Of a DNA stretch of 64,000 nt, positions 1 to 8,402 are shown piece after piece (positions within the stretch are counted from its first letter, which is position 1; each line of letters starts with the position of its first letter). The notes under the pieces were generated by a model. It was not told the origin of the DNA. It searched no databases and saw only the letters and a list, made by a program, of their open reading frames with translations. This stretch comes from Oceanospirillum sp048264105. GTDB taxonomy: Bacteria > Pseudomonadota > Gammaproteobacteria > Pseudomonadales > Halomonadaceae. The stretch covers positions 434,001-498,000 of the forward strand of contig JBLXDJ010000004.1 of NCBI GenBank assembly GCA_048264105.1, written 5' to 3'. Both the position numbers and the translations under genes were made by a program.

Positions 1-178
1 TTAAAAGGGCGGGTGAGATAACAAAAAGGCGGCAGTAAACTCAGATCAGCGTTGATCATGGTTTGACCGGATTTCTGGTCTGCAAGGTTTTGCATACAAC
101 ATCCCTGTTGGCTGGCGCGTCTGATCTGTTCGTGGATGTGGCTGGGCTGGCCGCTCGCCTGGATTAGCCCGGCTTGGA
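1..178. other. Left edge, no gene seen
   Basis: This stretch lies downstream of the helicase gene that reads leftwards toward the window edge. Short open frames here overlap the helicase tail and have arginine- and proline-rich compositions typical of shadow frames. I see no convincing gene, terminator or repeat. Confidence 0.5.
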
Positions 179-1552
179 CTAGCCCCGTTTTGGCTTGGCG
201 TTCTGCCAGATGCTGCTGGCAGCACTGGAGGCTTTATTCGCCGGTTGGCGACGTTCAGAGCTACCTGCAGCCGCGGGTTTCTTGCCGTAAGGGGATGCGT
301 TACCGGCCTGTTCGCGGGCGGCGGCTTCACGCAGTTTGTCTTTTTTGCTCTTACGCTTGCCTTTAACCGGTGGCTGGCCTTTGGTCGGGATCACGGCCTC
401 CGGTGGTGGCGTTGCGGTGCGCTCAAAGCCCGGAACCTGCTCGCGGGTCACATCCAGATTGTTACGCTTGGCGATCAGCTTAAAGTGAGCGTCGCTTTCG
501 TGGTCGATAAAGCTGAACGCGGTACCCACTTCACCGGCACGGGCGGTACGGCCAATACGGTGAATGTAATCCGCCGGAGAGCGCGGCAGGTCGTAATTGA
601 CGACAAAAGGCAGCAGAGGAATATCGATACCACGAGCCGCCAGATCGGTGGCGATCAGCACCTGAATCTCGCCTTTTTTAAAGGCGGCCAGTGCCTGCTG
701 GCGCTCTTTCTGAGCCTTATCACCGTGCAGGGTTTCGGCGCTGAAACCGTATTTTTTCAGCTTGCCGGTGACGTTATCGGCAGTGCGCTTGCTGGCAACA
801 AAGATCAGAAACTGAGCGCCGTTCATCTCGCCCAGCAGGTGACGCAGCAGGGCAGTGCGCTGTTCTTTATCCACTTCAATAGGGCGTTGAATCAGGGTAT
901 CCGGCAGCTTGTTTTCCCGCTCGATCTCGATATTGACCGGATTAAACAGCAGGCGATTGATCAGAGCGTCCACTTCTTCCGGGAAGGTGGCAGAGAAGAG
1001 CAGATTCTGACGCTGTACCGGCAGTTTGCTCAGCACCTGCTGCAGCTCGTCCGCAAAGCCCAGATCCAGCATACGGTCGGCTTCATCCAGCACCAGATAC
1101 TGTACCTTATCCAGCGTGATGGCGTTTTTCTCCATCAGATCCAGCAGACGACCGGGGGTCGCCACCATCAGATCACAACCGCCTTTCATCGCCTGCATCT
1201 GGGTGTTAATAGACACACCACCGTACACGGCAAGGGATTTGATCCGGCGCGGGTAATAGGCGGTGTACGCCTTTACCGCTTCTTCTACCTGTACCGCCAG
1301 CTCACGGGTAGGCACCAGCACCAGCGTCGCTACCTGATTACTGCGTAGCCCCTCATGGTCCAGCAGCTTTTCCAGCAGCGGCAGAACAAACGCCGCCGTC
1401 TTACCGGAACCGGTTTCCGCCGCCGCCAGCAGATCACGACTTTCCAGCACCGCAGGAATCGCCTGCGCCTGAATAGCAGTTGGGGTGTCGTAACCCAGTT
1501 CATCTAACGCGCGTTGGAAAAAGCCCGACAGGCCAAGGGAGATAAAAGACAT
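179..1552 (-). CDS. rhlE: DEAD-box ATP-dependent RNA helicase, RhlE type
   Basis: An ATP-dependent RNA helicase that unwinds short RNA duplexes during ribosome assembly or RNA turnover in the cytoplasm. All the superfamily-2 motifs are visible: a Q-motif region near residues 13-30, Walker A AETGSGKT (45-52), PTREL (81-85), DEAD (156-159), SAT, an ARGID region and HRIGRTARAG. The C-terminal 70 residues are lysine- and alanine-rich and probably disordered, as in RhlE proteins, where the tail helps bind RNA. The 457-residue length suits the RhlE group. The exact subfamily (RhlE rather than SrmB) is an inference. The gene is isolated and reads away from the NACHT gene. Confidence 0.9.
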   Translation of the reverse strand: MSFISLGLSGFFQRALDELGYDTPTAIQAQAIPAVLESRDLLAAAETGSGKTAAFVLPLLEKLLDHEGLRSNQVATLVLVPTRELAVQVEEAVKAYTAYYPRRIKSLAVYGGVSINTQMQAMKGGCDLMVATPGRLLDLMEKNAITLDKVQYLVLDEADRMLDLGFADELQQVLSKLPVQRQNLLFSATFPEEVDALINRLLFNPVNIEIERENKLPDTLIQRPIEVDKEQRTALLRHLLGEMNGAQFLIFVASKRTADNVTGKLKKYGFSAETLHGDKAQKERQQALAAFKKGEIQVLIATDLAARGIDIPLLPFVVNYDLPRSPADYIHRIGRTARAGEVGTAFSFIDHESDAHFKLIAKRNNLDVTREQVPGFERTATPPPEAVIPTKGQPPVKGKRKSKKDKLREAAAREQAGNASPYGKKPAAAGSSERRQPANKASSAASSIWQNAKPKRG

Positions 1553-1715
1553 AGAGTGCAGAGTACCAGTGTGAGCCGAGAGAAATAAAAGGGGCGATTC
1601 TAGCAGGTTTTGGCACTGCGCGTGCGACTTTAGGTGCGGGTGGGTTTTGTCAGATTCTGATAAAGGATAAGCTGATATGATGAGTGATATTTAAAAAAAG
1701 TTTTGATCTTCTAGT

Positions 1716-3782
1716 TTGACAGGGTATGCAGCTAGCTTAGATCCTGAATTTTTTTATTTTTTGTACTATGTCTTGATTTTTGTTTTAAGGGAGTTGGTTA
1801 AGGTGGAGCCTGAAAAAGCTTTTGATGGAGTTATAAAAAATTCAACTTTATCTGTTTTTGATACCATAAATAAAAAAGCAGAAGCACTAGATGTTTTCAG
1901 TAAGTATGAAAATGCTAATCGGAGTTACGTAAAAGCTCAGGTTGAAAATGTACAAATACTCGGCATGTATGAACCTGTAAAGTTGGCTGATGTCTATTCT
2001 ACGACAATGATCTCAACATCAATCCATAGACGGCTATATAGTACAGAGTGGGCTGAACTAGATGCTCAAAAATGGCATGAGAAAAATGGAAGGCATAAGT
2101 CAACCGTTAGAGCCGATGATTTTATAGAGAAAGAAAATCGAATAGTTGTTTTAGCTGGCCCTGGAGCTGGTAAGACAACTCTTATGAAGTACACTGCACT
2201 ATCTTATATAGATGGTGAAATATTTGAAAAGTCAAATCTAAAAACGCCAAAGACACCTTTTTTTATTTCACTGCCAGAACTTGTTGATACTGATCTTACA
2301 GTAATAGAATTTATAGCTGAAAGAATAAAGGTTAAAACGCATGAATATGCTGTTGAGTATGTGAAGAGGAAGCTTCTGAAAGGTGATGCTGCAGTTCTTT
2401 TTGACTCTCTTGATGAAGTTTCAAACGTACAGAAGGACAAGGCATTTAAAGTAATTGAAGATTTTTCAAAAATTTATGTTGATTCTAAAATTATAGTTAC
2501 CTGTCGGGTTGCTGATTATGATAGAACTATAGAAGGCTTTTTTGAAATAGAAATTTCCCGTCTGACAGAGAAAGCTATTAATAAAATAATTAGAGCGTGG
2601 TTTAAGAAAAGCCCAAAAAAGGCAAGGGAGTTGATCGGCCATTTATCCGTAGATAAAGATGTCTACTCTTTAACTGAGACGCCATTGCTACTTAGTCTTC
2701 TATATATACAGTATGCTAATGATCTTAATATACCAAATAGAAAGACTGAACTATATAGCCGCTGTGTTGATGCACTTTTAAGATCATGGGATACAAGTCG
2801 TGGGTTTCGACGAGATAGTGCTTTCTCAGCGTTGACGGATGATCGTAAAGAAAAGCTTTTTGCTGATGTTGCTTATAAATTTCTTTGTAAAAAAGAGGGT
2901 AAATATATTTTTCCTGAGAATGAACTCACAAAAGTAATTTCCGATTTTATTCAGAAGTATGCAATGGATAGTAATCTAGCAAAGGAAATTATAAATGAGA
3001 TTGAGTCACATCATGGTATTCTTGAAAAATTTAGTGCTGAATCCTACTCCTTTAGTCATGTCTCATTTCAGGAATATTTTGTTGCCATGGCTATTGTGGC
3101 TAAACGTAAAGAACTTGACTTTGTTAAGAATAATTTAACAAATGTTAAGGCGGCCTCAATAATAATATTTATGGTTTCTCTAATGGATGATCCTTCAGCG
3201 ATTCTTAGGTTGCTAATTCAGCGGTCAGATCTTGTAGGGATAAAGACATATCCAGCTATGAGTAAAAGAACGGAGTTGCTAAGTCTGCTTTACAGGTGTA
3301 TGAATTCTGGCGTTTGCATTGATCCTGATCTCCGACTTCATGTATATGAACATTTAGCTAATTCACAAATAGAGATAACAAAGATTTATAGTACTGCTAC
3401 GACATATCCGATTGCGAAGCTTGAGGGTGATGGTATTAGGCATATGTTCTTCTATAAAGGTAAAACAAGGAAGACTTTGAGTGCTGCTTTGTTGTCCTAT
3501 AGAAAGTTATCAAATGAAATACTCTTGTCTCCGAATATTACATATAGTGATGTTGCACTTAAAATTATTGGTCAGTATGAGTCTGGTGATGATCCTGATT
3601 CAAAAATTATTGAAACATCGGTGAAAAGCTGTGTTCTTGTGCCTCTGGTTGGTGCTGTACCAGAGAAGGCTCTTGAAAAACTAGAGGAATTAAATGACCT
3701 GAATAAAGGTGATTCTCTGTTGGCTAAGATTGGAAAGGAAAATACTGACACTGTTGTTAAAAGCTATTTGGAAGGCGCATGA
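1716..3782 (+). CDS. NACHT-domain NTPase, candidate antiphage defence protein
   Basis: A STAND-type NTPase. Walker A GPGAGKTT is at residues 148-155, Walker B LFDSLDEV at 228-235, a VTCR sensor-like strand near 261-264, and the NACHT-associated FSHVSFQEYFVA segment at 446-457. These are hallmarks of bacterial NACHT proteins, several of which act in phage defence. The N-terminal 140 residues and the C-terminal 230 show no effector fold I can name. Residues 11-24 are strongly hydrophobic. The frame opens with TTG; a GTG at 1803 preceded by AAGGGAG at 1788-1794 is a plausible alternative start that would remove the hydrophobic part. The gene is much richer in A+T than its neighbours, stands alone between core genes and ends at a strong hairpin, all consistent with lateral acquisition. 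The defence role is inferred from the family. Confidence 0.8.
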   Translation: MTGYAASLDPEFFYFLYYVLIFVLRELVKVEPEKAFDGVIKNSTLSVFDTINKKAEALDVFSKYENANRSYVKAQVENVQILGMYEPVKLADVYSTTMISTSIHRRLYSTEWAELDAQKWHEKNGRHKSTVRADDFIEKENRIVVLAGPGAGKTTLMKYTALSYIDGEIFEKSNLKTPKTPFFISLPELVDTDLTVIEFIAERIKVKTHEYAVEYVKRKLLKGDAAVLFDSLDEVSNVQKDKAFKVIEDFSKIYVDSKIIVTCRVADYDRTIEGFFEIEISRLTEKAINKIIRAWFKKSPKKARELIGHLSVDKDVYSLTETPLLLSLLYIQYANDLNIPNRKTELYSRCVDALLRSWDTSRGFRRDSAFSALTDDRKEKLFADVAYKFLCKKEGKYIFPENELTKVISDFIQKYAMDSNLAKEIINEIESHHGILEKFSAESYSFSHVSFQEYFVAMAIVAKRKELDFVKNNLTNVKAASIIIFMVSLMDDPSAILRLLIQRSDLVGIKTYPAMSKRTELLSLLYRCMNSGVCIDPDLRLHVYEHLANSQIEITKIYSTATTYPIAKLEGDGIRHMFFYKGKTRKTLSAALLSYRKLSNEILLSPNITYSDVALKIIGQYESGDDPDSKIIETSVKSCVLVPLVGAVPEKALEKLEELNDLNKGDSLLAKIGKENTDTVVKSYLEGA

Positions 3783-3797
3783 TATTTAAGTAGATAG

Positions 3798-3837
3798 TAA
3801 AAGCTGACTTCCCCGTGTCCCTCATAGTCAGCTTTTA
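3798..3837 (+). terminator. Hairpin terminator after the NACHT gene
   Basis: A perfect 12-bp inverted repeat, TAAAAGCTGACT (3798-3809) and AGTCAGCTTTTA (3826-3837), lies 16 bases after the stop codon. The A-rich left arm and T-rich right arm would make it work in either direction. Confidence 0.7.
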
Positions 3838-3999
3838 TCCATTTCTTCCTGATTTTAAATTTTCGATATAACCTAATCTCGATAAGAGCTTTTACTCGAC
3901 TTTTCCCGTAACCTGTCACAAAACTGTGAAACCCCTCTGGTTTTAAAAGCCCATCTGCATTATTTTCTCTAATTAAATCAAACAGTTTGTGGCTTTTTT

Positions 4000-4524
4000 A
4001 TGGATGACATCAGGTACATTTTTTTTCATCAGTCGTTGGTGCTGCCTAAGGCGGATTTTCAGCTTGTTGAGCAGTCAGGTGATCAAATCACCCTGCAATA
4101 CCGTGACGGGCAGGAGTGCGAACCCTACGTCTATTTTCGGCCGCTGAATGCAGAACCGGATGCCGATAAGCTGCACCGATACAGCGAGTATCATTTTTCT
4201 GAGCTGTTGTTTGAGTGTTACGAAGGTCATACGCCGATTATCTCCCGTGAGGTGACGGAAACCGACGAGCAGATCATCATCAACACCTGTTACGGCCTGT
4301 CTCATGAAGATGAGTGCGGTAAAATCGAAGGACTTAACTTCAGTTATAACCAGGTGATTAATGACGACGAGGCCGATCCCGTCTATCACTATCGGGTAGA
4401 AAACGCGCTCGGTAAGCCGCTTTACACCAGTATTCCCAACCGCCCGCTGGATATTCCGGTAACCGGAACCCTGACCGCAGAAGTGCGGGATGTGCCTTTT
4501 AATGAGGTGATGGCTTTTCTCTGA
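4000..4524 (+). CDS. Hypothetical protein, 174 residues
   Basis: I do not recognise this protein. It is acidic, with no signal peptide or membrane segment. It carries several aromatic-rich strands and an HxF segment near residues 65-70, suggesting a small soluble beta-rich domain. Codon use and GC content match the chromosome backbone rather than the AT-rich NACHT gene before it, so it is probably a resident gene. The ATG at 4000 is the first in the frame and has no good ribosome binding site. The opposite-strand frame over the same span lacks coding character. Confidence 0.6.
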   Translation: MDDIRYIFFHQSLVLPKADFQLVEQSGDQITLQYRDGQECEPYVYFRPLNAEPDADKLHRYSEYHFSELLFECYEGHTPIISREVTETDEQIIINTCYGLSHEDECGKIEGLNFSYNQVINDDEADPVYHYRVENALGKPLYTSIPNRPLDIPVTGTLTAEVRDVPFNEVMAFL

Positions 4525-4547
4525 ACCCATCACCTATCAAGAGCTTT

Positions 4548-5660
4548 TTAAAGCAACGCCTCACCCAAGCGCTCGCAGGCGACTTTCAGTTCCTCTTCGC
4601 CATACCAGGCGAAGCAAAGCCGCATGTTGTTACTGAACTGGCCGTTGGCGGAGCAAAGACTGCCCGGCAGGTAGTTTACGCCCGCTTTTTGTGCCGATTC
4701 TCTCAGCGCGGTAACGTCCCAGCCATCCTTAAAGCTGACCCATAAGAAATAGCCGCCCTCTGGCTGTTGAATCTGTATCGTATCGCCAAATACCGAGATC
4801 AAACCCTGATAAAGTGCGTCTGCCCGAGCCTGATAGGTCTGGCGCAGATAGCTCAGATTCTGCTGGAAAGCGCCACTGGCCAGCAGGTTGCCCACAAGGG
4901 CGGAGGTCAGGGGTGCCAGTCCTCCGCCACTTTGTAACAGGGCGGAGCTTCTCAGCTGATCGAACAATTCACCATTGCCCTGAATCCAACCCAGTCGCAG
5001 CCCCGGTGCCAGAATCTTAGAGAAAGACCCGATAGAGATCACGGGTGCCAAGTGATCGTAGCAAGCCATCGGTGCTGGTGGCTTATCGGCAAAATAGAGT
5101 GACTGATACACCTCGTCAGCGATCAGCGGGCAGTTATGTTGCTTCGCCAGTTGAACCAGTTCCTGCCGACGCTGTTGAGTCTGTGTGATGCCGGTGGGGT
5201 TATGAAACACGGGAATTGTGTAGATAAAGGCCGGACGATGTTCTCTGATCGCCTGTTCCAGCGCCGCCAGCTTAATACCTTCCTCATCCATCGGCAGGGC
5301 GACCACCTCAAAGCCCCGGGCTTTAAACAGCTTAAGGGCTATGAAATAGCTGGGATCTTCCACCAGAACTGTTGGGTTTGCGTCAGAGTTTGAAATCAGC
5401 TGCGAGCAGATCATATCCAGCGCGTTGGATGAGCCGTTAGTCACCAGTAACTCATCGGCGCTGATTGTCTGTCCGTAATCTTCTGTCAGCCAGTTTGCGA
5501 GTTGCTGTCGAAAACCGGCGCTACCGGCCTGTTCACCGTAGGTGAGGTTCTCTGTTTTAACGGCAAGGGGGCGGAGCAGATCGACGGGCAAAAGATCCGG
5601 CTCAGGATGGCCAACAGCCAGATCGATCAGATGGGTAGGTCGTGTAACCTGAACAGACAT
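4548..5660 (-). CDS. PLP-dependent aminotransferase, class I/II (2-aminoadipate/MocR-like)
   Basis: A fold-type I aminotransferase. The PLP lysine sits in SFSKILAPGLRLGW, preceded by the phosphate and cofactor contacts FHNPTG and ADEVYQ. Overall it resembles the LysN/2-aminoadipate and valine-pyruvate aminotransferase group, which lack the GntR domain of MocR regulators. The donor amino acid cannot be set from sequence. I chose the ATG at 5660: the protein then starts just before the conserved LIDLAVGHPEPDLLP strand, whereas the longer frame to 5741 adds 27 residues of no family character. It converges with the gene at 4000-4524. Confidence 0.85.
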   Translation of the reverse strand: MSVQVTRPTHLIDLAVGHPEPDLLPVDLLRPLAVKTENLTYGEQAGSAGFRQQLANWLTEDYGQTISADELLVTNGSSNALDMICSQLISNSDANPTVLVEDPSYFIALKLFKARGFEVVALPMDEEGIKLAALEQAIREHRPAFIYTIPVFHNPTGITQTQQRRQELVQLAKQHNCPLIADEVYQSLYFADKPPAPMACYDHLAPVISIGSFSKILAPGLRLGWIQGNGELFDQLRSSALLQSGGGLAPLTSALVGNLLASGAFQQNLSYLRQTYQARADALYQGLISVFGDTIQIQQPEGGYFLWVSFKDGWDVTALRESAQKAGVNYLPGSLCSANGQFSNNMRLCFAWYGEEELKVACERLGEALL

Positions 5661-5867
5661 TGAAGACTCGCTTGGTATAACGGAAAGATGGCTAACGGGT
5701 GAATAGAGTTTCAATCTAACGTATTGATTTCTAAACAGCAAACCAGGGCCTGTTCCGATAACAAAGTTGTCTATTTTCCGCTCGTTTACCCTTTAAAAAC
5801 ACTGGGCTACACTGATTTTCAGCGATACCCCTAACAAGAAAAAATGGAAAAGCGTCAGGAGGATGCG

Positions 5868-6227
5868 ATGACACCGATTGAAAGGACAGGTGCCCGGCTG
5901 GTGATGTTTCTTCACAAACCGGATGGTAGTGAAGGCAAGCCCGACGAGCTGTTAAGGGTTGGGAAAACTATTGCGGCGGAAGCAGCAAAAAGCTGGCATA
6001 AGGCGCGCTTTGCCAAGCTGGATCGGGATCTGGAGCGGTATGTTGAAGCGTTTGAAGCCAGCACCCGTGATATCGACGCCTTTTTACACGGGCCGCCACT
6101 GCGAACCAGTGAGCATCTTCGGGAAGAGCTGGATGAGTTAGCACCGATTGCCACCCGCTGCATCAAAAAGCTGAAACAGGATCTGCTCTATATTCCCTGC
6201 TGCATGTCGCCGGACACCATCTGTTAA
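5868..6227 (+). CDS. Hypothetical helical protein, 119 residues
   Basis: Unrecognised. The protein is largely alpha-helical and charged, with a Cys-Cys pair at its extreme C-terminus (PCCMSPDTIC) that could bind metal. The start at 5868 is preferred over 5844 because AGGAGG at 5857-5862 sits five bases upstream of it. No membrane segments or signal peptide. A terminator follows directly, so this is a single-gene unit. Confidence 0.6.
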   Translation: MTPIERTGARLVMFLHKPDGSEGKPDELLRVGKTIAAEAAKSWHKARFAKLDRDLERYVEAFEASTRDIDAFLHGPPLRTSEHLREELDELAPIATRCIKKLKQDLLYIPCCMSPDTIC

Positions 6228-6256
6228 ATCCCATATCTGATATTCAAAGCAAAAGA

Positions 6257-6282
6257 CCCGCACATACAGCTGCGGGTTTTTT
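6257..6282 (+). terminator. Rho-independent terminator
   Basis: CCCGCA (6257-6262) pairs with TGCGGG (6271-6276) around an 8-base loop and is followed by six T residues. It ends the transcript of the small gene at 5868-6227. Confidence 0.85.
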
Positions 6283-6402
6283 GCGTTAAGGGCACAGTTC
6301 TTCTCTGACCGGTCAGGAATTAATAGGCAGATCAGCGCGTTAAGCTACACTGAAAATTAAGCACATTTAAACCGATCAGTTTTCTAAAGCGGGTGAACTG
6401 CT

Positions 6403-7692
6403 GTGAAATTAAAAGATCTGGATCCTACTGTCCTTTTGGAAGGATTGCGTGAAGGGGTGGTTGTGCACAGTGCAACCACAGAGATCCTTTATGCCAACTC
6501 AAGAGCCCTGGAGTTACTGCGGCTGACGGAGGCGCAAATACAGGGTAAGGATGCCCTTGATCCCAGCTGGCGCTTTATTGATAGTCAGAACCGATTGATG
6601 GCGCATCAGGATTTTCCGGTGAACCGGGTGTTGGCTGAGGGGCAGCATCTGACCAACTTAGAGGTGGGTGTTTGCGACAGCTCAACGGCGGAGATTACCT
6701 GGGTGCTCTGCAATGGTACGCCTCATTTCTCATCCACCGGCAGCATAGAGCATGTGGTGGTCAGCTTTATTGATATCACCGAGCGTCGTAAAGAGATCTC
6801 CTTTGAATCTGTGGTCGCCAACTCTGATGATGTGGTGCTGATCACAGAAGCAGACCCTATCGATGATACCGGTCCTAAAATTGTCTATGTGAATAACGCC
6901 TTCTCGGAACTGACGGGTTACAGCGCTGAAGAGGTAATTGGTAAGACGCCGCGTATCCTGCAGGGTGGCGGAACATCAGAAGAAACCCGCCAAAGGATTC
7001 GTGAGGGGTTGGCAAATAAAAGCTGGATTCACGAGCGAATTCAGAACTATTCCAAAAGTGGTAAGCCCTATTGGCTGGATCTGAAAATCTTCCCCCTGAA
7101 AAATGCCCGAGGTGAAGTCTCTCACTTTGCCGCCATTGAACGGGAAGTGACCAAACAGGTCGAGAAGGAGGAGCAGCTCAAGGAGCTGGCTGACAGAGAT
7201 CCGCTGACTAACCTGCTAAACCGGCGGGGTTTCAGCCGTGATGTTGAGCTTTATCTGTCCCAGCGTCATGCCGATCGCAAGGGGGTTGTGGCACTGATCG
7301 ATATCGACTTCTTTAAGCGGATTAATGACTCCTTTGGTCATGAATGCGGTGATCATGCCCTGATCTCGCTGGCTGAAAAACTGATCAATACCTTTGGTAA
7401 TGAAGTCTCCCTGTGTCGTTTTGGTGGTGAGGAGTTTGCGGTCTTTTTCCCTGCGGGAGAGCTGAAAAGCAGTCTGGAAAAACTGGATGCCTTCAGAGAG
7501 CGGGTTGCCCGAAGTCCTCTGCAAATTGGCGAAGGCCGAACCTTGACCCTTACGGTGAGTATCGGCATTGCACAGGTCAAAAACGGCTCCTGTTTAGAGC
7601 TGGCGCTGAAGTCTGCCGATGATGCCTTATATATTGCTAAGCGAGGGGGCAGAAACCGGGTGGAGCTGCAGATAGGGACGCCTCAACGGTAG
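6403..7692 (+). CDS. PAS-PAS-GGDEF diguanylate cyclase
   Basis: A probable cytoplasmic cyclic di-GMP synthase. Two PAS domains come first (about residues 10-125 and 130-255; the second contains GKTPRILQGG and a PAC-like AAIEREVTKQ end), then a GGDEF domain from about residue 265. The catalytic signature is RFGGEEF, a functional variant, with a preceding DIDFFKRIND motif for substrate and metal binding. There is no membrane segment. A PAS of this type can bind flavin or another small ligand, but the ligand is not evident. It starts at GTG with no strong Shine-Dalgarno sequence and stands alone. Confidence 0.9.
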   Translation: MKLKDLDPTVLLEGLREGVVVHSATTEILYANSRALELLRLTEAQIQGKDALDPSWRFIDSQNRLMAHQDFPVNRVLAEGQHLTNLEVGVCDSSTAEITWVLCNGTPHFSSTGSIEHVVVSFIDITERRKEISFESVVANSDDVVLITEADPIDDTGPKIVYVNNAFSELTGYSAEEVIGKTPRILQGGGTSEETRQRIREGLANKSWIHERIQNYSKSGKPYWLDLKIFPLKNARGEVSHFAAIEREVTKQVEKEEQLKELADRDPLTNLLNRRGFSRDVELYLSQRHADRKGVVALIDIDFFKRINDSFGHECGDHALISLAEKLINTFGNEVSLCRFGGEEFAVFFPAGELKSSLEKLDAFRERVARSPLQIGEGRTLTLTVSIGIAQVKNGSCLELALKSADDALYIAKRGGRNRVELQIGTPQR

Positions 7693-7833
7693 TTCTTATA
7701 GCGGTGATTTGCCGGAAGCGAGTGATGGATGTTCCGGTAATCGTGCTTTCAGATCACAGCTTTTCAACCCGTGACTTATCCGTTTTAATGTTTCGTTGAA
7801 AACCGAAGCAATTGTGTACCCAGAGGAAAGAAC

Positions 7834-8280
7834 GTGATTATCAGGACGATGACCCAGAGGGATCTGAATGGTGTGAGTGCGGTATGTTTGCGCTCGTTTA
7901 AGCAGTGTGTAGCGGATAGTCTGCCACCTAAGGGCGCTAAAACCTTCAGTAGCGTGGTTAGCCCGAAAGCGCTCTCGGAGCGACTGCAGAAAGACAATCT
8001 GATGTTTGTTGCTGAAGACGGCGGTCAGCCGGTCGGTATGATCGAACTGAAAGAGGGACGGCATATCGCGATGTTTTTTATCGAGCCTTCCTACCAGAAA
8101 CAGGGCATTGGTCGTCAGCTGCTGCGGGAGGCCTTTGAGCATGTCCGGCGGGAAACCGTTACCGTTAATGCCTCCCTCTCATCGGTACCTGCCTATGAAC
8201 GATTCGGCTTTGAACTCAATGGTGAAGTCGGTGAATCTGGTGGCCTGATCTATCAGCCGATGGCACTGGAAATCGGTTAG
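7834..8280 (+). CDS. GNAT-family N-acetyltransferase
   Basis: An acetyl-CoA-dependent acetyltransferase of 148 residues. The acetyl-CoA loop QKQGIGRQLL (near residue 90) follows an IEPSY strand, and YERFGFE lies near the C-terminus, as usual for the family. The substrate is unknown. The GTG start at 7834 follows GAGGAAAG. The gene is monocistronic and is closed by the shared hairpin at 8347-8377. Confidence 0.85.
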   Translation: MIIRTMTQRDLNGVSAVCLRSFKQCVADSLPPKGAKTFSSVVSPKALSERLQKDNLMFVAEDGGQPVGMIELKEGRHIAMFFIEPSYQKQGIGRQLLREAFEHVRRETVTVNASLSSVPAYERFGFELNGEVGESGGLIYQPMALEIG

Positions 8281-8346
8281 GTAATCTATCAGGCGATCTA
8301 GCTAGCCGGGGCATTAGCAAACGTCTGCAGAGTAAAAGCTGAATAC

Positions 8347-8377
8347 AAAAAAGAGGAGCACGGGGCTCCTCTTTTTT
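8347..8377. terminator. Bidirectional terminator between convergent genes
   Basis: A perfect 13-bp inverted repeat AAAAAAGAGGAGC / GCTCCTCTTTTTT around loop ACGGG. With A- and T-tracts on the two sides it can stop transcription from both the acetyltransferase and the EptA-like gene. Almost the same hairpin recurs at 11114-11140. Confidence 0.85.
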
Positions 8378-8402
8378 GTTTTAGCGATGGGCTTAAATCC
8401 GC

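Noticed and set aside
783..1026. tRNA, rRNA or other stable RNA genes anywhere in the window
   Set aside because: No cloverleaf with TTC-type loop and CCA end, nor rRNA-like sequence, was noticed on either strand while reading; this is not a computed search.
245..1348. 367-codon plus-strand open frame opposite the helicase
   Set aside because: A shadow of the helicase gene, which has every expected motif.
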